The notes under the pieces are model-generated. The model saw only the letters and a list, made by a program, of their open reading frames with translations, did not search any database and was not told the origin of the DNA. 64,000 bases of DNA from Mytilus galloprovincialis (lineage: Eukaryota > Mollusca > Bivalvia > Mytilida > Mytilidae), in NCBI RefSeq assembly GCF_965363235.1, contig NC_134846.1, positions 70,406,724-70,470,723 on the forward strand, in the 5' to 3' direction. The number at the start of each line of letters is the position of its first letter. The stretch's first letter is position 1. This document shows positions 1 through 10,670 of the stretch, piece after piece. Position numbers and translations under genes: made by a program.

Positions 1-375
1 TGGATCATCAAAATTGACAATACTACACAAACAGGAAAAATTATATGAGTCTGAAAGATTGTGTAACAATACCGATAAATAGATGGAAAACAAAACACTA
101 AAAAGTGTTGAATATCATTGCACAAAGATGGAAAAACTGAACAGATGATATAAATTATACAATAATTGCAAATATTTCGGCTCAACAAATGGCCTTCTTC
201 GGTGACAAAAGTTTTAACAATAATGAGATATAATGTATAAGGTGTAAACATAGATCACTAATAATACAGGTAAGTTTTGGTCGATTGATTTTAATCCAAA
301 ATCCTGAATATAATAATATAAACACTAGACTGTAAATTTAATTATTTCTTTCTATTGATTCCATCTGGATGACAG
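1..375 (-). mobile_element. Penelope-like element, 3' end fragment
   Basis: This stretch matches the 3' untranslated region of the PLE at 24720-26290: both share the block around 'caaatatttcggctcaac' and the block ending 'ccaaaatcctgaatat', in the same order. On the minus strand, positions 371-342 read HPDGINRKK and then a stop, which matches the C-terminal end (HPNGINKRY) of the GIY-YIG protein at 25048. The fragment therefore holds only the last codons of the ORF and the 3' UTR; the rest of the element is absent. Confidence 0.75.
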
Positions 376-524
376 CCTGAGAAATATACTTGTCCGTGCT
401 GACCTTTCCAAACCTAACCATACTGTAGGTAATTTCCATCTTTGTGCAATGATATTCAACACTTTTTAGTGTTTTGTTTTCCATCTATTTATCGGTATTG
501 TTACACAATCTTTCAGACTCATAT
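43..524. repeat. Perfect 92-bp inverted repeat (arms 43-134 and 433-524)
   Basis: The arm at 43-134 is an exact reverse complement of 433-524, with a 298-bp spacer holding the PLE 3' UTR and last codons. I compared the arms base by base and found no mismatch. PLEs are known to carry terminal repeats in direct or inverted orientation, so this is probably an inverted terminal copy of the PLE 3' end. A transcript across it would fold into a long hairpin. An (AT)n run at 521-545 abuts the right arm. Confidence 0.9.
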
Positions 525-546
525 ATATATATATATATATATATAA

Positions 547-875
547 AAACATAGGAAAAAAGCAATAACCACAATTACTTCAATAACAAAACCTTGAAAT
601 ATACTGTTAGGTACAACTTAGCTAGAAAAAGTAAAACGAGAACTAAAATATAGCCGACATGAATGTAAACATGTAATTAAATACATAAATAACTCGATCA
701 TCAACGACCTCGCCATCCAGGAACAACCAAACAAAACCCATTAATGGGATAAACTGGAACCTGGGTCCGACCCCATGCGACAAGTCATCTCACGAGACAT
801 ACTCGGATGTAGATATTGTTTTGAAAAGTATATATAAACGCATGTATCAAAATATATTCATAATATTAATGGAAC
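547..875. other. No gene seen
   Basis: AT-rich sequence between the PLE fragment and the first YR element. No ORF, tRNA-like segment or repeat shared with the rest of the window was recognised here. Confidence 0.5.
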
Positions 876-1049
876 TTGAATGTTGCCCTGTCTGCGGCGG
901 GCTAGAATGTGATAATATCAGGGAAAAAATTGCCCTCTATAAAATAAGTCACGTGTCTTATACCTAGTGACGTAAACTTATAAAACTACTACGCTAGTAC
1001 CGTATATACAATAATTTCTCCCTATACTACGAAACATGAGAAATTATAC
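876..1049 (-). repeat. Terminal direct repeat of YR element copy 1 (YR-gene side)
   Basis: Starts at 'ttgaatgttgccctgtctgc' and ends at 'aaattatac'; matches 4864-5037 in the same orientation with only a handful of substitutions. Confidence 0.9.
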
Positions 1050-1207
1050 GTATACCCTATACGCTCATATCTATTATAAGGCATGAATGAATACAATATA
1101 TATAGTGTTGCTGATAGCCCAGCAATTATAGAAATACCAAAGAAAGGGCTGGAGTGTAGTAAAAATATATCAAAGATCCAATTTTTGTGAGACTGAAATT
1201 CTTTTTT

Positions 1208-1938
1208 CTAAAGTATCTTCGATATAACTATCTTTGACAAAATCTGTCTTCCACTCCCATGTCGCTTTATGCATCTTGCATTTACATTAGACTTAGCAGC
1301 TGCAGTTGCACCACCCAATCGTAAAGAATGAAGACCAAGATTTAAACTTGGGGCTACCAGCTTAAGTCTCTTTACAATGTTTTCTTTAGCTGCAGTGTAG
1401 CTAATAGGTTTATTCTTATACATAAGTTTGGCTACGCCTTTGGATCTAAAAATAGGTTTAAATATAAATTGTTCAGATTGTGCGTCTAAACTAGCTAAAA
1501 CAAATATCGTAAATACTTGTTAACTGGACAAGCGATAGTGATACCTTTAGAAATAAGAATGTCATAGCCTTGTCTGTGTTGGTCCGTTTTGCTATGAGAA
1601 ATAAAAAGTTTTAAATGATCTTCAAAAATACTAACATCTTTGCATCTTAATTTACTAATCCCATCGAACCTAAGAAAACCTGAATAAGACAACAAAATCA
1701 TAGTGAGATCCCTAACTACATTTATAAGTAAATCTGAACTATCTGTGTACATAGAGCATAAATCAATCAACATGTCATTGTTAACTGGATCCTTTTTGTT
1801 TACAGGCCTACCATTACGTCTTTTGGCGGATTCTAAAAGGTATTTTACAAATGAATTTTCTGTCGGATCATTAAAACCTTTAAGATCATGGGCCAATTTG
1901 ATTGAATATACAGCTGAATTTACAACACTTGGAGACAT
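1208..1938 (-). pseudogene. Tyrosine recombinase of YR element copy 1, frameshifted
   Basis: Two minus-strand pieces in different frames cover one recombinase. The N-terminal piece (1495-1938) contains SYSGFLRFDGISKLR, which aligns with the first catalytic arginine region (FSGFLRFSELSNL) of the intact YR at 48250. The C-terminal piece (1208-1423) contains GLHSLRLGGATAAAK, the HxxR box, followed by KRHG. The enzyme would exchange DNA strands during integration of the circular cDNA. The break between the pieces near 1424-1494 and the garbled sequence after KRHG, where the tyrosine should lie, make it inactive. Confidence 0.8.
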
Positions 1939-2428
1939 TGTTCATCTATCAATTTTGTAATGTAAAGGGCTATATGAACAGGCTCGGCGGGCAATTCATT
2001 TAAATTGTTTTCGATAGCGAATTTCTACTATCTATTAAAACTTGAATAGTACTTTTTACAGGTATTCTCACTTCTCGAATCAAAAAGGAATGTAGTCATC
2101 TTTCCAGCTAAGTTGTAAATGTTACAGTTCTCTGAAACGGCACTCTCTACTAAAGCAGCTTCAACGTTTCGTCTAAGGTTCACACCTGCAAATAACAATT
2201 ATATTATTAAAAATCTATTCTCAAAGCTGGCATTCTAAATTTCATTGGCAATTTTACGAATACTCCGTTTTTGCCTGCTCCTTTTACTATCACCCTTTTT
2301 CCAGACAAATATTCTATGTCTTGTATATAATGTACTATACCTTTTGATGTATAAATCAGATGCCAAAAAGGTGCCGATTTCCATTCAGGAATAACTAAGG
2401 TACATGCAGCCTTGCCATGCTGAATTTA

Positions 2429-4234
2429 TTATAAAACCATAGGAACAAGAGATGGTGTTGGAACTAACCAGTTTGTGTCGTTACCCCAATTTTGAGAGAA
2501 TGCGTCTGTGCCTTCTAAACTTGGGCACCAATGTTTTGAGTTGAAACGTGTGCGTTGTGTATTATAATGAGTAGCAAACCTGTCAATGCTATATGGTCCC
2601 CACGTACCATTGAAATAATTAAACAATTCGCCATAAATACCCCAATCATCGTTATCAGTGTATCTGCTCAATTTGTCTGCGTATTGATTGTCTGCCCTTG
2701 GTAACCATTTAGAATTTAAAGTAATGTTCTTTTCTAAACAAATATTGTGAATATCTACTGCTATGTTTTGTAGTATGCTTTCCTTACTGTCGACCTTTAG
2801 TATATGTGGAACGTTTTTATTGTCTGAATTAATGCCAACCGACTTGTTATCTAAGCTAAATTTACTTTCATAAGTGCATTATACTCGTCTTGCTTATTCC
2901 AATTCGCGCCATGTTGAACTTTCCAACTCTTCATCACTTGTCCAATTACCTGACATTTCACTGTTGTCAACACAAATAACAACGCTACACTGAGTGGATA
3001 AATAACCACCGAAGCCTTCATCTGAGGCGTTACAAAAAATGTCAAAATCTGACACAAAATCATGATCAACTCTGCAAATGTCAACACCCTGCTCATTTAA
3101 TTTTCTAAGCGAGCAATGCCAGAATAAAATTTCTGTGAGAGCATCTGGGTTTATCTTTGCAGGAGCATCCCAACTTGCTCGTCCCATGATACAATCATAT
3201 AAGTATCTGGTGTGCAATCTCACCTTGTCACCAATAACAATCATCATGGAAATTATTTGACCCAAAATACTGGGTAATAATCAAGCACTGAATTACAATC
3301 TACCGTTTGAAGTTTCTCTGCATAATTTGCGAATACTATTTTTGGCTTTCTCAATTCTTTCTTCCTTAATAAAAACTCTACCTATTTTGGTATCCCATGT
3401 GTAACCTAACCAATCCATACTCTGACTAGGTAACCAATGACATTTCTCCTGAGCTATTAAAAATCCTAATCTTTCGAGGGTATTTTTAACTTCAAAACTA
3501 CTACTCATACAATTTTCAAAATCATTGTCTCCTCCGAGACCGTCGTCTAAAAACATGATGACACGTTTACCTTCTGCTCTCATGTGTTTGACAACTTCTC
3601 TTAGCACTTTGGTAAATATATACCCAGCTGTTACAATACCAAATGGCAATACATTAAACACAAAATAACGCATAATACCTTCAAAACAAATGCAAAACCA
3701 AGAAAAGACCTGTGTATTTCTGTGATCTCAATATGGTGATATGCCGATTTCAAATCATAGCTAAATAGAAAATCACCCTTTTTAAAAGGTCTCGTGCATT
3801 TTCTGTATCTTTGTACTTAAATCTAAATTTAAAAAGATGTGGGTTCAAATGCCGACAATCTTAAACCAGCCTAGGTTTGTTCTTATTGTAAGCAACTGGA
3901 GAGGGTTTACAACAAAAGGCCTTTCTTTTACTTCTGAAATACATTTTTTCTCAATTAATTTTCTTAGTTCATCTTTAACAAATTTTGGATTATCAAGTGA
4001 AGATCTGATATTCTTCAACAATTCTGATTTTGGTTCTGTCTTGAAAAGTATCTTGTATCCGTTTTCGATAACATCCAAAATATGTGTATTGCTTGTAATT
4101 GATTTCCATTCAGGTAATTTAGATTTTAACTGACCAACAGGTGAGAACATATCTGTAGGCTGATCAACCGTGACATTTAAAGGTGATTTAAAACTGACCT
4201 TATTATTGACCACAGCATTGCAATAAACTGTCAT
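2429..4234 (-). pseudogene. Reverse transcriptase-RNase H of YR element copy 1, broken
   Basis: Several overlapping minus-strand pieces line up with the intact RT-RH at 50068-52461. 3845-4234 is the region before the RT, with a PFVVNPL motif shared with copy 2. 3293-3673 carries NVLPFGIVTAGYIF and the active-site-like MFLDDG. 2894-3265 carries the start of RNase H (NASDEGFGG, where an S/T-D-A-S is expected) and TWRELE. 2429-2671 is the C-terminal end with WGPYSIDRFATHYN and NNTWLVP-like sequence. The pieces are separated by frameshifts, so no full-length product is possible. Confidence 0.82.
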
Positions 4235-4282
4235 GTGACCTTCAGTTTCTATTGAACTCTGTTCCGTATCATTTCAATTTGA

Positions 4283-4645
4283 TCAAATACTATAAGTCAA
4301 GATTGCCAAATTAAATAAAGTTTTAAAAGTACTTATCTTCTTCTTATCCGGACAATTGTCCGTCCAATGGCCACTTACTCCACAGTTGAAGCACCTGCCA
4401 GGTTTCCAAGAAGAGTTGGTATTCTCTGCCTTCTGTCTTGTGTATGGTGTTTTTCTTGTGACAATTTTCTTGGATTTCTCTGCTTTCTGTTTTCTCTCTG
4501 CTCTGTTTTGTACCCTGATTATTTTCTTCTCATCTTCCGAATCGTCGGCGATAGGATTTGTCACATATTCACTCACAACCTTCCACCCCACTTCTGAGGA
4601 ACCTGCCATTTTGATAAGTTTCTGTCTTTCTTTCACTAATTCCAT
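4283..4645 (-). pseudogene. Gag-like protein with CCHC zinc knuckle, YR element copy 1
   Basis: The C-terminal part of a nucleocapsid-like protein: an acidic stretch (DDSEDEKK), a basic stretch (KQKAEKSKK), then one CCHC knuckle CFNCGVSGHWTDNC, which in retroelements binds the genomic RNA. It aligns with the Gag at 52097-52867 (shared NPIADDSEDEKKI-like segment and knuckle). The N-terminal part is not recognisable upstream, and the terminal residues after the knuckle run into unrelated sequence. Confidence 0.75.
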
Positions 4646-4695
4646 ACCTTCTACTATCTTGGCTTTAGCTGTTTGTACGGAATCGACGACAATTT

Positions 4696-4840
4696 AGGTA
4701 AAAAAAAGTCAGGATAAACTAAAAAAAAAAAGGCAGGACCGAACAGATTGAAAAATAAAAAGGCAGGACACAGATTACAGCTAAAAAAAAATGCAGGACA
4801 AAATTTTTCATCCTAGCCCCCCCCCCCCCCCCCCCCCATA
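4696..4840. repeat. Degenerate ~30-bp tandem repeat and C homopolymer
   Basis: Four imperfect copies of an A-rich run followed by 'g(g/t)caggac' (near 4700-4805), then a cytosine run of about 22 bases at 4818-4839. It lies between the Gag remnant and the terminal repeat of YR copy 1. No coding potential. Confidence 0.75.
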
Positions 4841-4863
4841 AAAATCAAATGGTAGCTCCCTTA

Positions 4864-5037
4864 TTGAATGTTGCCCTGTCTGCGGCGGGCTAGAAAGTGA
4901 TAATATCAGGGGGAAAATTTCCCGCTATAAAATAAGTCACGCGTCTTATACCAAGTGACGAAAACTTATAAAACTACTACGCTAGTATCGTATATACAAT
5001 AATTTCTCCCTATACTACGAAACATGAGAAATTATAC
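4864..5037 (-). repeat. Terminal direct repeat of YR element copy 1 (Gag side)
   Basis: Second copy of the 174-bp repeat at 876-1049, same orientation. Confidence 0.9.
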
Positions 5038-7279
5038 TTATTTCGGATGCAAAGATCTTCTGAGTGAGTCAATATTTATACCAAAATATGCAATACTTAC
5101 TGACCTGACAACAGTTCGTTACTATGTATATTGCATTGTCGTTTGTTTTTTGTGGCACTTCAGTGTTGTGTTGTTTCGTTGTTTTCCTTTTTAGTTGAGT
5201 GTGTTTCCCTCGGTTTTAGTTTGTAACCCGAGATTGTTTTCTCTTAATCGATTTACGACTTTTGAACAGTGGTATACAACTGTTGCTTTTGTCTAAACGT
5301 TACTGTTTAGTTCATGTTTTATAATATCCTTTTGGCTTGAATCTGTATTTATACATCCCGCGATTGTTATGTTGTGATATAGACTCTCTGTATTCTTGTC
5401 TTACATTTTCGTTCATGTTCTTTGTCGAGTGTCTATATGCCATTTTGTTTTCCTTTGTTTGCTGAGTGTGCTTTTCCATTTCTATGAGACGTGTAAGCGT
5501 ACTTTGTTTTCCAAACATTAATGTATTTAGATATGATGTTGTATTTGTAATTCTGATCGGATATTGACAAATGTGTTATGGTTTATAGTTGTAATTCTAA
5601 TTTTTAAAGTAATTATAATTTCTAAATATTCTATTCGTATGTAAAAGTAAAGATAATTGATTACCCGATTCATTTATAAGATTTTAGTTCGGGGCAATCA
5701 TTTATTTGTTTTATAGTTTGATTAAGAAGAAATATCGACATAGTTAGATAATATAATTAATTATCTTCTTACTAACACAATTCTATATTAATAAAGTTGT
5801 AATTTTTATATTATACATAAAATACCATAATGACAAATTTGATTTTGAACTATATCAAACTTTTAGAAATTTACCTGTGACGTCATTGTGTAGCGTTATC
5901 CAGTCGGTGACAATGCATGGGTTTTTTGTGCTGTTGTATGTGCTGTCCTATTTTGTTTTACGTGTTAGTTTTTATTCTGTGGTTAATCAAAACGTCGGTG
6001 TATATGGTCATTTTTATAAATTTACTTTTTGCAAAAGTAAGAATTATTCTAAATACTAAGGATTTTCTGATCCCAGGCATAGATAACCCAATTTTTCAGA
6101 ATTTTGGGTCATCAATGCTCTTCAACTTTTTACTTGTTTGGCTATCTTTACTATTTTTATCTGAGCGTCACTGGTGAGTCTTATGTAGACGAAACGCACG
6201 TATGATTTATCAAGTTATAAGCCTGGTACCTTTAGTAACTATCAACATGTCGAAATGTCCTATTTCAATGTCTATTTGTGTATTTTTCTGTCTTGTATGT
6301 TCTTTCAATTGTTTGTACTGTGATCTGGTCATGTAATATGGTAATTTTAGTGTTATATTTAACATTACCATAAAAGCGCGAGGTTTGGCTAGCCTCAAAA
6401 CTAGGTTAAACTCACAATGTTTACTTAAGATGTCCTGTACCAAGTCAGGAAAATGGCAGTTGTTATCTTATAGTTCGTTTCTGTGTGTGTTGCATTGTCG
6501 TTTTTTATTTCTTGCACTTTAGTTTTTTTTTTTGTTTCGTTGTTTTCCTCTTATAGTTGATGTGTTTATCTCAGTTTTAGTTTGTAATCCGTATTTGTTT
6601 TCTCTCAATCGATTTATGACTTTCGAACAGCGGTATACTACTGTTGCCTTTATTTGAAACAGTTACTTTTTCTTTATCTATTAAGACTATAACGCAATGA
6701 TGACTGATGTACTACAATTATTTTACGTTTTTTAACTGTAATGTCTGTTTTGCCCACACATTGTTATAAAAAAAGAATGGAATTCTATGCGACTATCATA
6801 CAAGCGAGAGGGTTTAGCTATAAAACCAGGTTATATCCACAAATGTCTACAGAAGGAAATGTTTGCACCAAGTCAGGAGTATGACAGTTGTTTTCCAATC
6901 GTTTGATGTGTTTCAGCTTTTGATTTTACAATTTGATTTTTCGTTTTGAATTTTCCTATGAGTTTGGTTTGTTTGTTAGTATACTTTCGTCCTATGTTTT
7001 CACCAAAATAAATCACAGAAAATTTTAAAACTAAATACAAAAGAACAAAGTTATCTAAAGTCTATCTGAAATAAAAGAGAAGTACGTTTTGAAGCCAAAT
7101 TGACTTCGTAATTAGATTATTTTGCTGTTTTGTTACCCTCTAAGAAAAATTCACATGTATACCTGTTATTTGTACAAGAGATTACTAATTTCAAGATAGA
7201 ATATAGGCTTAGGTATCTTAATCACGACCTTTGTCCTTAAGTGATATTATTTTGTTGTTTTGGTCAATTGGAACACGGT
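5038..7279. other. Repeat-rich spacer downstream of gene 1
   Basis: No gene is supported. Dispersed repeats fill much of it. A block at about 5110-5310 ('gcattgtcg...tttagtttgtaa...cagtggtatac') recurs at about 6475-6670 and in part at 46995-47030. A block at about 6790-6975 ('accaagtcaggagtatgacag...gatgtgtttcagctt') recurs at about 44470-44610. A decayed hammerhead repeat occupies about 6055-6250. Confidence 0.6.
6163..6211 (+). ncRNA. Decayed hammerhead ribozyme in dispersed repeat
   Basis: The layout matches the complete copy at 9629-9676 (stem I, core, stem II GTC/GAC, GAAA, short stem III). The core reads CTGGTGA instead of CTGATGA and stem III reads ACGCACGT, so self-cleavage is not expected. 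It sits at the 3' part of a repeat that begins near 6055 ('aaggattttctgatcccagg'). Confidence 0.6.
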
Positions 7280-7300
7280 TCATAGTTGTGATTTACTTAA

Positions 7301-7306
7301 TTTATT
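7301..7306 (-). terminator. Candidate poly(A) signal AATAAA of gene 1
   Basis: AATAAA on the minus strand about 195 bp past the stop codon of gene 1. The equivalent position in the homologous 3' flank of gene 2 (54269-54274) also has AATAAA, which supports it. Confidence 0.55.
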
Positions 7307-7499
7307 CTATTCAAATAAGTGTTTGTTATCTAGTATGTAATTAATAATCCATAAAAGCATTTAAGTACGCACACATGTGTGCTTATAAAAGAAATGCATA
7401 ATAAACAAATCTGTTATAATTTGATTATGTAACTGAATAAATTACTTTGAGTCATATATCTTCACGAACATTTTCGTCTAGACTAAGTTTTAAAAAAGG

Positions 7500-8617
7500 T
7501 TAAATATCTAGATAGAACGGATCAAACAACCTTTTTCTCTCTGGATTTTTATTGATTGACGGTAAAAATTCGAATCTTACTGACGTTTCTTCGAATGTCT
7601 CTTCGTTTAAATAAGTTCCAACAAGCTCTGTTCCAGCAATTTTGAGTAATATTTGGCCATTGACTATTTTTGGCCACGTTCCCTTTGGTGGAGAGAGAAT
7701 TATGGATCCATGTTCCATGCAACCTTCATCTGTAGTATAGAAGGGATCCTTTTTAGTACTGACCATAAATTGGTATGTTATTGGATTATGTCTAAATTTA
7801 TCTGTATCACGTGAAAGAAATGTTTCCCCGACATCAATAGTTTTGGTTTGTCCAATATGTACTTCTTCATCAATTTGGAAAAGAACTTCAAATAGAGAAT
7901 CACACATTGCTCTTCCGTCCCAGAAATATCTCTTTTCTGGATCATGAATACCTGAATCAAATTCTCTTGAAAGATTAATACCGTAAGTATGATAACATAC
8001 TCTTGATGATACGACATTGGGATTGTGACCATATATAACAGCTCCTTTTAATACTGAAAGCGACCCATCAATGGGAACAAACACTTCCAGTGATTGGAAT
8101 TCCTTTTTAATGGCATGTTGTAATATGTCAGCCTCTGAAAAACCACCTGCCATCATTATTGCACTAACATCAGAGCATTTTTCGCTTTTTAAAATGGATA
8201 GTATCTTTTCAATGATCATTTGTATTGGTTCCGAGAAGAACGTTTCAACTAGAGATCCTGCAATTAATAGTTTGTCTCTTTTAAGTCGTACCGTTTCGTT
8301 AAATCTTGAACTAGAAATTGCCGTTAAAATATCTGATTCATCATTAAGACTTAAAGGAATTCGAATGGTTACTGACTCCTTGCCTTCTACTCTAAGATTT
8401 TTTTTCTTTACCTCAAAATCCCTTAGTAGTTGTAAAAAATCTTCTCCGTTGTTCTTTTTAAACTGTTTTAGAATTTCCTGTCCAAAAAGTTCTTTGAGCA
8501 TATGAACGAATTGTTTGTTGATGCATTCACCGCCCCATGGACCACCGCATTCTCTGTGTATTATTTTAAGCTCGCCGTTCTCTAAAACTTGTTGAGCAGA
8601 GATGTCTACGGTACCAC
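7500..8617 (-). CDS. HSPA12-like gene 1, exon 4 (last)
   Basis: Begins after the acceptor 'ctgtag' with GTGGTACC, so that the G from exon 3 completes GGTVDIS, the second phosphate-binding motif. The exon encodes the larger part of the ATPase fold, including GGPWGGE shortly after the junction, the AGGFSEADIL adenosine-type motif and a conserved C-terminal end (RKRLFDPFYLDI) shared with gene 2. Open to the TAA stop at 7500-7502. It is 18 nt shorter than exon 4 of gene 2, the difference lying before the SSRF..ETVRLKRDKL block. Confidence 0.9.
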
Positions 8618-9272
8618 CTACAGATTTAAATACAAATGATAAACTAAAAATTTAATTTCTTTTTATTTGATATAAAGAAATATTTGAATGAAAGTTTTAG
8701 TATTGATTAACTAATCGCAGCAAAATAAATCATGTACAAATACATGTTTTCAAGAGTAATTTGTAATTTATTGATCTTTAAACATAAATTTCTATATCAT
8801 TTGCTCTCCAACCCTCTGGTACTCGTTGGAGATCTATTAGAGCACTACATATTCAACTTGAACAATACCACATTCACTTAAAACTATTGTAAAAATTATG
8901 TGAACATAGACGATTATAAGTTATGGATGTTCGGGTAACATTGCTTTTAGTAGGGCTATGGAATATCAAACCGTCAGACATGATGATGTGCCTTCAAGTA
9001 GAATGTTGCGTGATCAATGAAACTGGTATCTTTTATTATAAAAATTCCATTGAGTATTCGAATTATATAACAAATATAGAATGCCTGTTAATTCAAATAA
9101 CACATTTCTACGAATATATACATATTTTAAGAAAATCGAAAATGTATGCACATTATACATACTGAAATAAAAATATGCACAAACATGGTATTTTTTTAAA
9201 TGAAAAAATCATGAAAAACATTCATGCATTGTCCCCATAATATTACACAAAGAACTCAAAACTACGGGAGCT

Positions 9273-9319
9273 TTAATCAAACGCGCGTTTCTTCTACATA
9301 AGACACATCAGTGAAGCTC
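9273..9319 (-). ncRNA. Degenerate hammerhead ribozyme, second unit
   Basis: Reads stem I GAGCTTCA, core CTGATGT (last A changed to T), stem II region around TTATGTA, GAAA, stem III ACGCGCGT and cleavage triplet GTT. Core and stem II changes make activity doubtful. Confidence 0.6.
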
Positions 9320-9628
9320 TGATCAAAATGGTCATACAGTCAAACAAGTACAAAATTGATCAGCATTGAGGACCAAAATTACAAAAAGTTGTGCAAAGTA
9401 CAGCTAATGTAATTTATTAAGTCAATTGATTAGAAAATCCTTACTTTTTCGAAATTCAAAGTTTTGTAACATGAAATTTATGAAAATGACCATATAATTG
9501 ATATTCACGTATACACTGAAATGCTGACTACTGGGCTGGTGATACCCTGGGAACGAAACGTCCACCAGCAGTGACATTGACCCAGTGGTGTAAATAGTTC
9601 TCGAAGGTACCAGGAATCTAATTTAATA

Positions 9629-9676
9629 CTACGACAGACGCGCGTTTCATCTACATAAGACTCATCAGTGACGCTC
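9629..9676 (-). ncRNA. Type I hammerhead ribozyme with complete core
   Basis: On the minus strand: stem I strand GAGCGTCA, core CTGATGA, stem II GTC-TTATGTA-GAT, core GAAA, stem III ACGCGCGT, cleavage triplet GTC, then stem I partner TGTCGTAG. All invariant core bases are present. Stem I pairs GCGTCA with TGTCGT except for one U-U mismatch; stem II has one G-U pair. Stem III is a self-complementary octamer with no loop, so a monomer could not close it well; paired dimeric ribozymes, as described for hammerheads of PLEs and animal retrozymes, would solve this. Activity is predicted, not shown. Confidence 0.8.
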
Positions 9677-10016
9677 AGATCAAAATAATTATAAAGCCAT
9701 CCAAGCACAAAGTTGAAGAGCATTGAGGACCAAAAATTCCAAACTTAAATCACATATGAATGCAGTACGGATCTTGTTTAGTGGAAACAATAAAACATGA
9801 CAACAACCTAACCATGTATATCCCAAACTTATGGTGGAGACTTTAACTCATTGAAAAAGAAATAGAACTAGAATGATGTTCATCACAGGTCAGAGGATGT
9901 CGTAATGTATGACTTGTTCAGTGTACTAAGGATTTTCTACCCACTGGAAAAGAAAATTATGATTCCTTAATAATATTCCTCTTTGTATTATTCGGCCTTA
10001 CATCTGTTATCATTCA

Positions 10017-10062
10017 AGCGTTACTGGTGAGCCTTTTGAAGACGAAACGGGAGTTTGGCCTA
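10017..10062 (+). ncRNA. Decayed hammerhead ribozyme relic
   Basis: Reads AAGCGTTA, CTGGTGA, stem II around GCCTTTTGAAGAC, GAAA, then ACGGGAGTTTGG. Same layout as the complete copy but with core and stem III mutations. A still more decayed relic lies near 10847-10890. Confidence 0.5.
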
Positions 10063-10119
10063 CATAATCATATCTTTACACTAAATCCATTGGATGTTGG
10101 ATGTGTACAGATTAAAAAT

Positions 10120-10670
10120 TTAGTCTAAGATGCATGATTTTATAATTATTAGTTGATAGTGGCTTTGAACTAGCTGTCATTTAACTGCGAGTACTCTCAG
10201 ATCTGTTCCTAGTGTCTTTTTGTTGTTGGGATGTACAAATACCCGGCCACGTCCACTTGTATGTTTGTCCATCTGATGAGTTAAGCCTTTTTCAACTGAT
10301 TTTTATAGTTGATTCTGATGTTGTACTGTTATACCACTGTCCCAGGTTAGGGGAGGATTGGGATCCCGCTAACATGTTTAAACCCGCCACATTATGTATG
10401 TATGTGCCTGTCCCAAGTCAGGAGCCTGAAATTCAGTGGTTGTCGTTTGTTTATGTGTTACATATTTGTTTTTCGTTAATTTTTTTTATATAAATAAAGC
10501 CGTTAGTCTTTCAAAAATAGTTTTACATTGTCATTTGGGGGTCTTTTTATAGCTGACTATGCGGTATGGGCTTTGCTCATTGTTGAAGGCCGTACGGTGA
10601 CCTATATTTGTTAATTCTGTGGTCTCTTGTGGAGAATTGTCTTTTTGGCAATCATACCACATCTTCTTTT
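10120..10670 (+). repeat. Dispersed repeat with 'cccaagtcaggagcctg' motif
   Basis: 10120-10500 matches the interrupted copy at about 21525-22215: same start ('tagtctaagatgcatgat'), 'cacgtcca', 'cttttcaactgatttttata' and 'cctgtcccaagtcaggagcctg'. The following part (about 10545-10670) ends 'ggcaatcataccacatcttc', a phrase with relatives at about 20640-20785, 23345-23390 (reverse), and 41030-41070. Probably a short non-autonomous element family; no coding capacity. Confidence 0.6.

Larger units (their letters stand above)
876..5037 (-). mobile_element. Decayed tyrosine-recombinase retrotransposon (Ngaro/PAT/DIRS type), copy 1
   Basis: A 4.2-kb element on the minus strand, bounded by direct repeats of about 174 bp (876-1049 and 4864-5037). 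Read on the minus strand the order is Gag-like zinc-knuckle protein, RT, RNase H, tyrosine recombinase. This is the order of DIRS-order elements, which integrate through a YR instead of a DDE integrase. All reading frames are broken by frameshifts or stops, so the copy is dead. Its proteins are homologous to, but clearly diverged from, those of the younger copy at 47525-53124. A separate B repeat next to the YR end is not visible, so the full split-repeat structure cannot be shown. Confidence 0.85.
9245..9745 (-). repeat. Tandem hammerhead-ribozyme repeat, 357-bp period
   Basis: Two consecutive units of the same repeat on the minus strand, each with a hammerhead (9629-9676, 9273-9319). The same point of the two ribozymes (start of 'ctacataag' on the plus strand) lies at 9651 and 9294, a period of 357 bp. 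Shared unit sequence includes 'tttgatc(t/a)gagc' before the ribozyme and 'cctggtacctt..agaactat' after it. Tandem units each with a hammerhead resemble animal retrozymes. Confidence 0.7.

Noticed and set aside
10267..10310. CTGATGAG near 10267 as a hammerhead core
   Set aside because: No GAAA or pairing stems follow; it is part of a dispersed repeat.
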